This document shows, piece by piece, positions 1-9,322 of a stretch of DNA of 64,000 nucleotides. A program made the translations under genes and the position numbers. Under the pieces are notes generated by a model, which was given only the letters and a program-made list of their open reading frames with translations, was not told the DNA's origin and ran no database searches. Every line of letters begins with the position of its first letter. Within the stretch, counting starts at the first letter, position 1. Source of the DNA: JAFMDF01 sp965222705 (GTDB lineage Bacteria; Bacteroidota; Bacteroidia; Chitinophagales; Saprospiraceae); NCBI GenBank assembly GCA_965222705.1, contig CBDCUO010000045.1, positions 7,221-71,220 on the forward strand, written 5' to 3'.

Positions 1-271
1 AGAGGACGCTTATGCCTTCAAAATAGCCGAAGAATTTGAATCACAGACCGGTCGTTCGGTATCCATTGGAGCGACCCATTCCACCCTGAATCGGCTGGAA
101 AAGAAAGGCTTTTTAACATCAGAAATGGGGCAGCCTTCGGCGGTTCGGGGCGGCAGACGCAAGCGCATTTACGTGATTACGGCTTATGGGGAACGCGTGT
201 TGAGGGCAGCGAGGGATTTAAGAATCGGCTTGTGGAATCAGTATCCGGGATTTGCTTTTCGGTTGGCTTAG
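1..271 (+). CDS. PadR-family transcriptional regulator, 3' part
   Basis: Only the C-terminal ~89 codons are in the window (reading frame from base 2, TAG at 269-271). The translation contains the PadR winged-helix signature: a helix leading to SIGATHSTLNRLEKKGFL, then the basic wing RGGRRKRIYVIT and a final helix. PadR proteins are small DNA-binding repressors. The next gene, 59 bp downstream, is a MacB/FtsX-like permease, and the same PadR-permease pairing recurs at 9323-12303, so this is probably the dedicated regulator of that permease. The closest internal paralogue is the 109-aa protein at 9323. Confidence 0.85.
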   Translation, partial: EDAYAFKIAEEFESQTGRSVSIGATHSTLNRLEKKGFLTSEMGQPSAVRGGRRKRIYVITAYGERVLRAARDLRIGLWNQYPGFAFRLA

Positions 272-330
272 CAGGGATGAATTGCGGCTGTCAATCCTCT
301 AAACACAATAATTACTAAGATAACCATACA

Positions 331-2919
331 TTGAAATTGGAACAACCACCCAAATACGCTCAGAAATTCCTCCAATGGCTACTAAAATCCGAGTTGGCAG
401 AGGAGGTGTTGGGCGATTTAGAAGAAAAGTTTTATCAAAAATTAGAAAAGACTAGTCCTTTTCGAGCAAAGGTAAATTATTGGTATCAAACCTTGAATTA
501 CCTCCGTCCCTTTGCTGTAAAAAACAATATAATCACCGACTTAAACCCATTCTTTATGTGGCGACATCATTTAAAACTTGCTTTTAGAAACAGTATTAGA
601 GACAAAAATTCATTTTTAATTAATTTAATTGGCTTATCTACTGGACTAGCTTGTTTTGTACTCATAGCCTTGTGGGTGACGGATGAACTGCAAATTGATG
701 GATTCCATGAAAAAGAAGACCATTTGTATCAAGTTTTGACCCACCATGAGGATGGAAATGCTATTAATACATGGGAATCTACGCAAGGACTATTAGCTGA
801 AGCGATGCAGGCAGAAATTCCAGAAGTGGATATAGCGGTACAAGCAAGCGAAGAAATTCCCCAACCTTTCATTTTATCTATATCTAATCAAAAACACAAA
901 GCCTATGGGCAATTAGTAGAACCTAGTTTTTTTAATATATTTTCCTACGAAATTTTAGAAGGGGATAAGCACACCCTATTGAAAGATAAAAAATCTATTG
1001 TCATTTCGGATAAACTGGCAAACAAACTATTTGATAGCCAAGAAGTAATCGGAGAATCCATAGATTGGGAAATCATCCATTTTAAAGGAACAGCTACCAT
1101 TGAAGGCATTTTTAAAGCCCCTGGTCATCAGTCTTCCAGACGATTTGACTTTTTATTGCCGTATGAAATTTATAAAGACATGAGGGGGGAAGGCATTCAT
1201 TGGGGCAATTTTAATGCGAATACTTTTGTGCTTTTAAAAGAAAATACAGATGTTGTCGCACTCAATCAACGATTGCCTGCCTTTATTCAACAAAAAGCAG
1301 ATTGGGATAAAATAAGCATGGAATTAGTTCCTTTTGCGGATAGGTATTTGTATAACCATTTCGAAAATGGCAAACAAGCTGGTGGCAGAGTTGAATATGT
1401 CCGACTTTTTTCAGTCATTGCTTTATTTATTTTATTGATTGCTTGTATCAATTTCATGAATTTATCTACCGCCAAAGCGACTCGAAAGTTAAAAGAAGTG
1501 GGGGTAAGAAAAACCATTGGGGCAGATAGAAACACTTTAATTGGGCAATATTTAGGGGAGTCCATTTTTATAGCTTTTATAGCTTTAGTTGTTGGGTTGA
1601 TTTTGGTGCAATTGTGCTTACCTCTATTTAATAGGCTGACAGATAAAGCCTTAATTTTTCCACTTGACATTCCAGTATTAGCCATTTTACTGGGGATTAC
1701 TTTATTGACGGGAATAATAGCTGGTAGTTATCCCGCTTTATACCTTTCTAGTTTTCAACCAGTCAAAGTCCTTAAAGGTGGACTTAAAGGATTAACTAGC
1801 GATTTATGGATACGGAAGACTTTAGTGGTTTTCCAATTTGCTTTGTCTGTGCTATTAATTGTTGCAGTCATGATTGTCTATCAGCAAATTCAATTTATTC
1901 AAACCAAAAACCTAGGTTACGATAGGGATAATTTGATTACGTTTCCTAAAGATGGTACGGCAGAAAGCAATTTGGAAACCTTCCTTCATCAACTTAAAAG
2001 CATTCCTGGTGTAGTGAATGCTTCTAGTACGCAACACCAAATAGTAGCTGGTGGTAGTAGCACAACTGGCGTAGATTGGGAAGGAAAAGACCCGAATGCT
2101 GTAGTTAAATTTGGGCATATTGGGGTATATTATGATTTTATAGAAACCTTAGGGGTAACGCTAAAAGCCGGTCGAAGTTTTTCCAAAAAATTTGGTAGTG
2201 AAGATGGACATTTAATAGTGAATGAAGCAGCAATAAAAGTAATGGGTTTGGAAAACCCTATTAATAGAACGATTAAACTTTGGGGAGAGGAAGTCAAAAT
2301 AATAGGGGTTGTCAAAGATTTTCATTTTGAGTCTTTACATGAAGCAATAACGCCAATGTTCTTCAAATTAGACCCTACCTTTTTGACTAACATTATGGTT
2401 AGAATAGAAGCGGGAAAAGAAAGAGAAACACTTGGCAAAATACAATCATTTTATAAAAAAAGTAATCCAGGTTATGCCTTCAATTATGCCTTTTTAGATA
2501 CTGAATTTGCCGCACAATATGCCGCAGAAACAAGAGTGGCTGCTTTGTCGAAGTATTTTGCAGGCTTGGCGATTCTCATTTCGTGTTTGGGACTTTTCGG
2601 CTTGGTGACCTTTTCTGCTCAACGCCGACAAAAAGAAATAGGCATTCGTAAAGTGTTGGGCGCTAGCGTATTTGGTATCGTTCGGCTGCTATCCATAGAT
2701 TTTACAAAAATGGTTGTAGTTGCTATTTTTATTGCTTTACCCATAAGCTATATAATTGCCCAAAATTGGCTAGAGAGATTTGCTTTTAGCATAGATTTAC
2801 AGCCTTGGTATTTTATTATTGCCGGATTAGGGGCTTTGTTGATTGCATGGCTGACAGTAGGGGTTCAGACGGTGAAGGCTGCTTTGGCAAATCCTATTGA
2901 GGCTATCAAATCGGAATAA
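331..2919 (+). CDS. ABC transporter permease with N-terminal prefix domain (MacB/FtsX type)
   Basis: 862-aa membrane protein. Residues ~1-75 form the soluble permease-prefix domain seen in Bacteroidota permeases (PPKYAQKFLQWLL ... EEVLGDLEEKF). Then comes a first membrane segment (~97-116), a MacB-like periplasmic domain, an FtsX core with the coupling motif EVGVRKTIGA, a second periplasmic domain and a second FtsX core with EIGIRKVLGAS, ending in the usual NPIEAIKSE tail. Such proteins act as mechanotransmission exporters or stress permeases and need a separate ATPase; none lies next to it. The start is taken as TTG 331; TTG 337 is an alternative that aligns better with the decayed copy at 2927. 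Probably co-transcribed with the PadR gene upstream. Confidence 0.85.
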   Translation: MKLEQPPKYAQKFLQWLLKSELAEEVLGDLEEKFYQKLEKTSPFRAKVNYWYQTLNYLRPFAVKNNIITDLNPFFMWRHHLKLAFRNSIRDKNSFLINLIGLSTGLACFVLIALWVTDELQIDGFHEKEDHLYQVLTHHEDGNAINTWESTQGLLAEAMQAEIPEVDIAVQASEEIPQPFILSISNQKHKAYGQLVEPSFFNIFSYEILEGDKHTLLKDKKSIVISDKLANKLFDSQEVIGESIDWEIIHFKGTATIEGIFKAPGHQSSRRFDFLLPYEIYKDMRGEGIHWGNFNANTFVLLKENTDVVALNQRLPAFIQQKADWDKISMELVPFADRYLYNHFENGKQAGGRVEYVRLFSVIALFILLIACINFMNLSTAKATRKLKEVGVRKTIGADRNTLIGQYLGESIFIAFIALVVGLILVQLCLPLFNRLTDKALIFPLDIPVLAILLGITLLTGIIAGSYPALYLSSFQPVKVLKGGLKGLTSDLWIRKTLVVFQFALSVLLIVAVMIVYQQIQFIQTKNLGYDRDNLITFPKDGTAESNLETFLHQLKSIPGVVNASSTQHQIVAGGSSTTGVDWEGKDPNAVVKFGHIGVYYDFIETLGVTLKAGRSFSKKFGSEDGHLIVNEAAIKVMGLENPINRTIKLWGEEVKIIGVVKDFHFESLHEAITPMFFKLDPTFLTNIMVRIEAGKERETLGKIQSFYKKSNPGYAFNYAFLDTEFAAQYAAETRVAALSKYFAGLAILISCLGLFGLVTFSAQRRQKEIGIRKVLGASVFGIVRLLSIDFTKMVVVAIFIALPISYIIAQNWLERFAFSIDLQPWYFIIAGLGALLIAWLTVGVQTVKAALANPIEAIKSE

Positions 2920-2926
2920 ATATGCT

Positions 2927-3016
2927 ATGGAATCAACACCGCCCAAATACGCTCAAAAATTCCTCTAATGACTACTCAAACCAGCGTTGACAGAGGAAGT
3001 ATTGAGTGGTTTGTGA
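2927..3016 (+). pseudogene. Decayed copy of the permease prefix-domain start
   Basis: Reading from ATG 2927 gives MESTPPKYAQKFL, then TAA and TGA (2966-2971), then LLKPALTEEVLSGL and TGA. It aligns codon for codon with the start of the intact permease at 331: CAA TGG there has become TAA TGA here. Homology ends at about 3016. It is the stub of a second prefix-domain permease that was lost or never completely duplicated. Confidence 0.8.
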
Positions 3017-3360
3017 TTTGTACGATTCCTAATAGGATGACAATTGCTAAAAGGTTGATTGAAATGGCTTGAGTTTCCATATAAAAAAAGACAGCAGAAT
3101 GGACAAATGATTGTAGAAAATGCTCAAATGCTGCCCCTCAATTAAATAAAGATTCAATGGGTTGTCTCAGGCAAAAAACTGCTGTTGAAAATTGAAAACG
3201 TCTATTTTCAAACTACATTCACATAATCAAATCCGTTATTTAGATAAAAAACAAAATTTTGAAAACGCAAATAAGTATATTTGATGTTGGTCAATTTTTG
3301 ATATAGAGGAATCGTTCTGTACCAGTATATTTCTATTAATCACCCACTAAATTTAAAGCT
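3017..3360. other. Non-coding spacer before the molybdenum hydroxylase pair
   Basis: No gene is recognised here. The stretch is AT-rich with stops in all frames. A Bacteroidota-like promoter candidate lies near its end (see 3276). A phrase TCAATTTTTGATA (around 3290) recurs just before the PadR gene at 9323, which may be chance or a shared upstream element. Confidence 0.5.
3276..3283 (+). promoter_or_regulatory. Candidate -7 box upstream of the 2Fe-2S subunit gene
   Basis: TATATTTG fits the Bacteroidota -7 consensus TAnnTTTG. A TTTG at 3258-3261 is present but the spacing of 14 bases is shorter than the usual ~19, so the -33 element is unconvincing. The candidate lies 77 bp ahead of the ATG at 3361. 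Confidence 0.3.
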
Positions 3361-3828
3361 ATGGCCACCTTTAAACTCACCATTAATCAAAAACAGGTTG
3401 AAGTCGAAGCCGAACCGGATATGCCCCTTTTATGGGTATTACGGGATGAACTCGAACTGAAAGGCACTAAATTCGGTTGTGGCATTGCTCAATGTGGTGC
3501 TTGTACGATTCATCTAAATGGTACGCCGATGCGTTCTTGTATTTTGCCTATTTCTTCTGTCGCCAATGCCCATATTACGACGATTGAAGGTTTAGCACAA
3601 GGCAATAAACTGCATCCCGTTCAGCAGGCTTGGATAGAAGAAGACGTGGCCCAATGTGGTTATTGTCAAGCAGGACAAATCATGTCTGCCGCTGCTTTAA
3701 TTGACCAAAACGATAATCCTAATGAGGAAGACATTGTAGGAGCTATGTGGGGCAATATCTGTCGCTGTGGAACCTATCCGAGGATTAAAAAGGCGGTGTT
3801 GCGGGCTGCAGAAATCAAGCGCAGTTAG
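3361..3828 (+). CDS. (2Fe-2S)-binding subunit of a molybdenum hydroxylase (IorA/CoxS-like)
   Basis: 155 aa, the normal length for the small iron-sulfur subunit of xanthine-oxidase-family enzymes. The N-terminal plant-ferredoxin domain shows C-x4-C-x2-C in GCGIAQCGACTIHLNG with the fourth cysteine in MRSC. The C-terminal helical domain shows the second cluster in CGYCQAGQI and ICRCGTY. The protein passes electrons from the Moco subunit encoded 43 bp downstream to an acceptor. The pairing without a FAD subunit matches the isoquinoline 1-oxidoreductase type, in which a membrane cytochrome c is often the acceptor; no cytochrome gene is next to it. There is no signal peptide, so it probably rides with its Tat-exported partner. 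Confidence 0.92.
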   Translation: MATFKLTINQKQVEVEAEPDMPLLWVLRDELELKGTKFGCGIAQCGACTIHLNGTPMRSCILPISSVANAHITTIEGLAQGNKLHPVQQAWIEEDVAQCGYCQAGQIMSAAALIDQNDNPNEEDIVGAMWGNICRCGTYPRIKKAVLRAAEIKRS

Positions 3829-3871
3829 CTAAGAAGCTAAGTCACCTTTCAACAATTTAAACCACCAATCT

Positions 3872-6058
3872 ATGATTGCTAAAATAAATCGAAGAAATTT
3901 CATCAAAATATCTGGGCTAACTGGTACGGGTTTAGTCCTGAGCTTTCCATTAGTAGCAAGCAAAGAAGCCTCTGCCAATATCGTTTTTGAACCCAATGGT
4001 TTTTTAAAAATAGGCTCGGACGGTAGCATTATTATTTTCGCCAAAAATCCTGAAATTGGGCAGGGGGTCAAAACTTCTTTGCCCATGATTATTGCGGAGG
4101 AATTGGAAGTGGATTGGAAACAAATTGAAGTGCAACAAGCTGACTATAATCGCAGTCTGGGGTCTCAATTTGCAGGGGGTAGTACGGCGATTAAAACAAA
4201 CTGGGAGGCACTGCGAAAAGCGGGGGCGGCTGCCAAAGAAATGCTCCTTCGGGCAGCAGCTACGCAATGGAAAACATCGCTCGAAAACTGCTATGCGGTA
4301 TCAGGGAAAGTCGTGAATCGCCGAAATAATCAAAGTCTGAGTTATGGTCAATTAGCAGAAGCGGCTTCCCAACTAGAAGTCCCCAAAGCCCCTCCACTCA
4401 AAGACCCAAAAGATTTTAAAATCATTGGTACGGCTAAGCGCAATGTGGATGGCCGTCAAATTGTTACAGGCCAGCCTATATATGGATTGGATGCCAAGCC
4501 TAAAGGAATGTTGACGGCCACTATCGCCAAATGTCCGGTTTTTGGTGGTACCATCAAAAGTATTAACGCTAGCGCAGCTATGGCGGTACCGGGTGTCGTA
4601 CAAGTTGTGGAAATCGAAGCTGCTAATAACCCAACTTTGCGGATTGCGGGAGTGGCAGTGGTGGCCAAAAATACTTGGGCGGCTATCAAGGGAAAAAATG
4701 CCTTACAAGTAGAGTGGGACTTAGGGGAGGGAGCATTAGAAAGTTCTACGGCTTTACGACAACAAATGGAAGCAAAAACCTCAAGCGAAGGGGATATACA
4801 GCTTAGAGACGACGGCGATGTAGCAGAGGCATTTGCCCAAGCCAATACCATTATCGAAGCGACCTATGAAGTCCCCTTTTTATACCATGCAACAATGGAA
4901 CCGATGAGTTATATCGCAGATGTTCAGGAGGACCGTATAGAATGTTGGGGTTCTACGCAAGTACCTGGAGCAGTCTCTTATTATGCCAATCAACTGACGC
5001 AAATTCCAAGAGAAAACATCAAAGTGTATCAGTCGAGAAATGGCGGTGGTTTTGGGCGACGCTTGAATGCAGACTATGCTTCAGAAGCGGTCTATATTTC
5101 CCATAAAATAGGAAAGCCTGTACAGGTACTTTGGACGAGAGAGGATGATCTGCAACACGACTATTATCGCCCAATGGGGCAATATAAGCTAAAAGGCAGC
5201 TTAGATAAGGAAGGTCGTATTACTGCTTGGCACATTCATGCTGCTACCACCTCTCGCTACTTATTTAGAAAGGATGAAGCATCGCCCCATAAAACAGAAA
5301 TATTTCCAGATGGCTTTCCCGCAGGGTTCATTCCCAATTTTAAAATGGAGTATTCCCCCATTGCTACCAAAGTAAGCACAGGGGCTTGGCGAGCCCCCGG
5401 ACATAATGCGACCTGTTTTGTGGACCAAAGTTTTTTGGATGAATTGACTGTTGCTGCCGAAAAAGACCCTATTGATTTTCGGCTGGAATTAATGGGAAGC
5501 GAGGACAAAGAAATGCCTTATGATGACCATGGTGGCCCGACGTATAGCACCGCCCGCTTAAAAAATATCATTCGCAACGTAGCTACTCTATCTAATTGGA
5601 AAACTCCACCAGCTCCCAGTGTTTATCGAGGTTTTGCCGCTCATTTTATGTTTGGAGCTTATGTTGCGGAAGTGGTAGAAATCACTTTGGGAGACAATAA
5701 CCGTCCTAAAATAGAAAAAGTCTATGCGGCGGTGGATTGTGGAATTGTAGTAAATAAGTTAGGCGCATTAGCACAAATTGAAGGGGGCATCATAGATGGT
5801 TTAAGTGCTACTATTTATGGAGGTATCACCATTCAGGATGGCAGAGTAGTCGAGAGCAATTTTCATAACTATCCCCTACTCCGCTATCCAGAGAGTCCCG
5901 AAATTATCGTTGCGTTGATAGATAGTGCAGAAAGTCCAGAAGGATTGGGCGAAATCTCTTTGCCTCCGATTAACGCCGCTTTGTGCAATGCGATTTATAG
6001 AGCAACGGGCAAGCGGATAAGAAAGTTACCCTTGAAAGATAGCGATGTGTTTAGTTGA
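3872..6058 (+). CDS. Molybdopterin-binding subunit of an aldehyde/isoquinoline oxidoreductase (IorB-like)
   Basis: 728 aa, standard length for the single-chain Moco subunit. It begins with a twin-arginine signal (NRRNFIKISG, then a hydrophobic stretch and ASA), so the folded holoenzyme should be exported to the periplasm. Moco-binding and catalytic signatures visible are GGGFGRRLNADY, GAWRAPGHNATCF and the late GLGE loop that carries the catalytic glutamate. The substrate cannot be read from sequence: isoquinoline, aldehydes and other N-heterocycles are all possible. It forms an operon with the 2Fe-2S gene before it. The start ATG 3872 sits directly before the twin-arginine region. Confidence 0.9.
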   Translation: MIAKINRRNFIKISGLTGTGLVLSFPLVASKEASANIVFEPNGFLKIGSDGSIIIFAKNPEIGQGVKTSLPMIIAEELEVDWKQIEVQQADYNRSLGSQFAGGSTAIKTNWEALRKAGAAAKEMLLRAAATQWKTSLENCYAVSGKVVNRRNNQSLSYGQLAEAASQLEVPKAPPLKDPKDFKIIGTAKRNVDGRQIVTGQPIYGLDAKPKGMLTATIAKCPVFGGTIKSINASAAMAVPGVVQVVEIEAANNPTLRIAGVAVVAKNTWAAIKGKNALQVEWDLGEGALESSTALRQQMEAKTSSEGDIQLRDDGDVAEAFAQANTIIEATYEVPFLYHATMEPMSYIADVQEDRIECWGSTQVPGAVSYYANQLTQIPRENIKVYQSRNGGGFGRRLNADYASEAVYISHKIGKPVQVLWTREDDLQHDYYRPMGQYKLKGSLDKEGRITAWHIHAATTSRYLFRKDEASPHKTEIFPDGFPAGFIPNFKMEYSPIATKVSTGAWRAPGHNATCFVDQSFLDELTVAAEKDPIDFRLELMGSEDKEMPYDDHGGPTYSTARLKNIIRNVATLSNWKTPPAPSVYRGFAAHFMFGAYVAEVVEITLGDNNRPKIEKVYAAVDCGIVVNKLGALAQIEGGIIDGLSATIYGGITIQDGRVVESNFHNYPLLRYPESPEIIVALIDSAESPEGLGEISLPPINAALCNAIYRATGKRIRKLPLKDSDVFS

Positions 6059-6067
6059 AAAAATAGG

Positions 6068-7228
6068 CTAATTATTCCTATAGCTAATACCTTCCATATC
6101 CGCTAGCTTTGCTTGAATACCCCAGCCTCCAAAGGTTTCAGCTACAGCGATAATTAGCTCGTTTTGTCCTTTATTCAAAGGCAAATAAACAGCATCAAAA
6201 TAACCAATTGTTCCCAAATAACGATAGTCTCGACTGCGATAGTCATTGTTTCCGCTATATAGGATTTGATTGTTACAAAAGATATAGGCTCGATCACTAT
6301 AACCAAAATCCATTCGCTTGACCTGCGTTTTGTCGGATTGAATAAGCACTTTGGCGAGGACGGTGCTTTTTTCTCTATTTCTTGGATGTAATTTAGAAAT
6401 ATTAATCAGCCCCGTAGGTTCTGCCTCTAACCGATTCCAAGCCTGATTTTGAAGGATGGCTGGATTCAATTGATAATTATCAACTAGGTCATTTTCCTTA
6501 ACAGAATTAGAAATTAGCCAATGGGGAATGATGCCAATATTTTCTTCTTTTGCCTTTGAATCTGCCAATTCATCCAGCATAATCTCATCCGTTGCCTGGT
6601 AAGAGAAATTAGCAAAATGTGTTGCCCCTAATCCAGAGCGAATACCAATGCTTCCTTTACTTAGACCTCTTTTTAATTCTCGTATTTGCAATACTGGTTT
6701 CTCCTGATTGTCTAAATATAAATCAGCTCTCGTTCCCGAGACCACCAACTTTAGATGAAACCAACGTCCATACGGATAATTAAAAAGAGTATTATAGCCC
6801 CCGTTGGGTTCCATCTTCCAACCAATGGTTCCGTCATTCACGCCTGCCCCTTGGTCGTGGTATAATTGCCAAGCAGAGTTGCGATTATAAACAGGTGTAT
6901 ATTGCATGGCATCTGGCATTCCGTTCAAATGGGAGCGTAAGTAAATCTCTTCATAATGTTGTCCCTCTTGCTCAATTCTGAATATAACGCCTGAAAAAGA
7001 ACGGCGTTCTTCCATTAATATATCAAATTCGATAATGCCATTTTGAAAGTCCACCTCTTTTAGCCAAGCCCGACCATTTTTTAAATAAATGCTTTGTTCT
7101 CCTTTATACGCATCTAGTAAATAGGCTTGGGCATTGATTTCCCATTGGTCTGTATTGAAAGGGATAGATTGACAAAACAGATGAGTGAGCATAGTTAAGA
7201 AAAAGAAATTTGCGATTATTACTTTCAT
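6068..7228 (-). CDS. Secreted protein with concanavalin-like (LamG/DUF1080-type) domain
   Basis: 386 aa with an N-terminal signal peptide (hydrophobic residues ~4-18). Residues ~20-215 look like a jelly-roll lectin/laminin-G fold: repeated beta-strand patterns such as GIIEFDILME, SGVIFRI and RWFHLKLVVSGTRADLYLD, ending in KGSIGIRSG, as in the 3-keto-disaccharide hydrolase/DUF1080 group. The C-terminal half (~250-386) resembles a second beta-sandwich with a carbohydrate-binding look. No catalytic residues can be assigned. It ends 9 bp from the end of the convergent Moco subunit gene and is divergent from the gene at 7455, which carries a related domain. Confidence 0.6.
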   Translation of the reverse strand: MKVIIANFFFLTMLTHLFCQSIPFNTDQWEINAQAYLLDAYKGEQSIYLKNGRAWLKEVDFQNGIIEFDILMEERRSFSGVIFRIEQEGQHYEEIYLRSHLNGMPDAMQYTPVYNRNSAWQLYHDQGAGVNDGTIGWKMEPNGGYNTLFNYPYGRWFHLKLVVSGTRADLYLDNQEKPVLQIRELKRGLSKGSIGIRSGLGATHFANFSYQATDEIMLDELADSKAKEENIGIIPHWLISNSVKENDLVDNYQLNPAILQNQAWNRLEAEPTGLINISKLHPRNREKSTVLAKVLIQSDKTQVKRMDFGYSDRAYIFCNNQILYSGNNDYRSRDYRYLGTIGYFDAVYLPLNKGQNELIIAVAETFGGWGIQAKLADMEGISYRNN

Positions 7229-7454
7229 AATTAATATTAATTAAATCAAGGGTTAGAAGTGGAGAAATCAACTCCTGCTTACATCGAGTCATCGTTTGTA
7301 AACAGGGATTCATTACTCTACTAGTTTTAAACTTCTTTAATACGGCGAAAAGGTAGGATTAATTGGGCTACGAGCCTATTTCAAACATTTTCAAGTTCGT
7401 ACAAGTCGGTTCAAAACCGTATTTTTAGGAAAGTATTTATAAAATTACCGACTG

Positions 7455-8795
7455 ATGCAACCTTCAACTAATGGGCATTTTGATAAAAAACATCTTCAAT
7501 TCTTACGACAAAAAATCGAACATGAATTGCAATGGGGGACAGGTGATAACTGGCGGCATCAAGACTTTTCCAACCTGAGCGAAAAAATCTTAGCAAAAAC
7601 CAGTAAGCAGTTGAGTAGCACTACCCTCAAGCGGATATGGGGAAAATTGGAATATAACAACTTGCCTACTAGCCATACCTTAAATACCTTGGCTCAGTTT
7701 GTGGATTATGAAAATTGGTTGGTGTTCAAAGCCAGTATTGACCAAACAACTTCAAGAACAGGCGTTTCCCTACCCAAATCTTCCAACAAATTCTCCTTTC
7801 TCTTTTCAAACCCCCTGTTTAAAATTATTGGAGGAATTGGTTTGTGTTTACTTCTTATTACAGGTATTATTAGCTTAATGCCAGTAGACGCTAATAAATC
7901 ACTACATCCAACCACTTTGGAAACAATACAATTTAGTGGTTCTCCTGTCACGGTAGGCGTTCCCAATACCGTCATATTCAAATATGATGTTTCCCATATA
8001 AACGCAGATAGCTTTCAAATCCAACAAAATTGGGATAAACGACGGCGTTTTTTAATTCAAAAGGACCAAAATGAAGTGACTTCTACCTATTATTATCCAG
8101 GGCATTGGCGCGCCAAATTGTTGGTAAATGAACAGGTGGTAAAAGAACAAGACCTATATATTAAATCCAATGGTTGGGTGGCTACTATTAACTATGACCC
8201 CATTCCTCGCTATTTAAAAAATGCAGAACTTATCACGGCGGGCTATCTAGGGGTTGCGGAAAAAGTGCAGACGGAAATCGAAGCACGAACGGAGCCGCCT
8301 GAAACGATGACCTTTCATTATATTGATGAATTTGAAAACCTCCATAGCGATAACTTTACCTTAGAGCTTTCTTTTAAAAATACTTGGTCGAAAGGCAATG
8401 GCATTTGCCAATTTAGCCGAATAGCGATAGATGGTACGGAGGGCATTTTTCTAATCCCTTTTTCCATTTTGGGTTGCGTTGGGGATTTGTCTATGCGTTT
8501 TAGCGAAGTTGTACAAAAAGGCAGCCAGCATGATTTTTCAAAATTTGCTTGTGACTTTACCGACTGGCAGCATTTTCGATTAAGGGTCAAAAATCGAAAT
8601 GCTACTCTCTTTTTGAATGAGCAACTCATTCACGAAATTCAATATACTAAAAGTGCTGGAAAGATTGCGGGACTAAATATTCGCTTTGTGGGATTAGGAG
8701 CGATTGATGATGTGACATTGATAAATGGAAAGGAGGTAACGATTTTTGAAGAAGATTTTGGAGGGGAGGGAGTTCGTTTAGGGATAGTTCAATAA
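7455..8795 (+). CDS. Membrane-anchored protein: N-terminal helical domain, one TM, C-terminal lectin-like domain
   Basis: 446 aa. Residues ~10-95 are a helical domain of a type frequent in Bacteroidota membrane proteins (LRQKIEHELQWG ... SSTTLKRIWGKLEY ... TLNTLAQFVDYENW), possibly helix-turn-helix derived. A single membrane segment follows (~124-143). The extracytoplasmic part has a PKD/Ig-like stretch (~160-250) and then a concanavalin-like domain (~285-440; FTLELSFKNTW, FRLRVKNRNATLFLNEQLI). There is no signal peptide, so the predicted topology is cytoplasmic N-terminus and external C-terminus. This could transmit a ligand signal inward, but that is inference. It is divergently placed from the secreted lectin-like gene at 6068. 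Confidence 0.6.
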   Translation: MQPSTNGHFDKKHLQFLRQKIEHELQWGTGDNWRHQDFSNLSEKILAKTSKQLSSTTLKRIWGKLEYNNLPTSHTLNTLAQFVDYENWLVFKASIDQTTSRTGVSLPKSSNKFSFLFSNPLFKIIGGIGLCLLLITGIISLMPVDANKSLHPTTLETIQFSGSPVTVGVPNTVIFKYDVSHINADSFQIQQNWDKRRRFLIQKDQNEVTSTYYYPGHWRAKLLVNEQVVKEQDLYIKSNGWVATINYDPIPRYLKNAELITAGYLGVAEKVQTEIEARTEPPETMTFHYIDEFENLHSDNFTLELSFKNTWSKGNGICQFSRIAIDGTEGIFLIPFSILGCVGDLSMRFSEVVQKGSQHDFSKFACDFTDWQHFRLRVKNRNATLFLNEQLIHEIQYTKSAGKIAGLNIRFVGLGAIDDVTLINGKEVTIFEEDFGGEGVRLGIVQ

Positions 8796-8984
8796 TAAAT
8801 TTACAATCCTTTGCTTGTTCTTTTTCCCTTCTGCTGCGTTAAAAAGCCTTGATAATACCTGCATTGCCTACGTTTTTAGCCTTGTATAAGAAAAAAATAA
8901 CGACGCATAGAAACGCAATTTATTAATGAACCATTCCTTAGCTCCATTGGGTTACAAGATTATTCACTAAATAGATAAGTTCTC
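8796..8984. other. Intergenic DNA with possible dispersed-repeat character
   Basis: No ORF is recognised. Around 8833-8930 the minus strand reads as a low-complexity string around TATCAAGGCTTTTTAACGC. Loosely similar wording occurs at 52800-52880 and 37190-37310, suggesting degenerate interspersed repeats, but the similarity is too weak to name a family. Confidence 0.3.
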
Positions 8985-9060
8985 AATGATTGAATGCTAG
9001 AATGAGTGAATAAGGCAAAGTAATGGTGTACAAATTCTCGCATTCTAGCATTCATTCATT
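8985..9060. repeat. Long imperfect inverted repeat (27-bp arms)
   Basis: The arm at 8985-9011 (core TGAATGCTAGAATG) and the arm at 9034-9060 (core CATTCTAGCATTCA) are reverse complements with about three mismatches, separated by 22 bases. The structure would form a strong hairpin in RNA or a cruciform in DNA. It lies 190 bp after the lectin-domain gene and next to an ATPase remnant. There is no T-tract, so a classical terminator is not supported. Confidence 0.7.
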
Positions 9061-9069
9061 ATCGATCTA

Positions 9070-9207
9070 TCTCCAACACTTTTTTATCTGCGGAATATGT
9101 TTTAATCAGATATTTTCAAAAGCATAACCACTCCAAATTTTGAATGCTTGAGTTTGGCTGAGTTGCTGCCAATTATTTGGTCCTTCATTATTTCTCTTTT
9201 GGCTTGA
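9070..9207 (-). pseudogene. Remnant of an AAA ATPase with DUF234-type C-terminus
   Basis: On the minus strand the frame reads NNWQQLSQTQAFKIWSGY, AFENI, stop (TGA), LKHIPQIKK, matching the W-x-GYAFE-IC-xxH-xxQIK signature of DUF234-type ATPases, in which the stop replaces the usual cysteine codon (TGC to TGA). No flanking parts of the gene remain in frame. It is an isolated internal fragment of a lost gene. Confidence 0.55.
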
Positions 9208-9322
9208 TGAAGAGGTATTGCTTTTATTGAGTTTTTGACTTCACGAAATCAATTTTGACATTTACGAAAGATATATTACCTTTATCCTTCCAAACTACTC
9301 AATTTTTGATAAATAATATGAA

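Noticed and set aside
4092..4851. Several open frames on both strands inside the Moco subunit gene
   Set aside because: The Moco subunit frame has clear domain motifs throughout; the others are shadows of its codon pattern.
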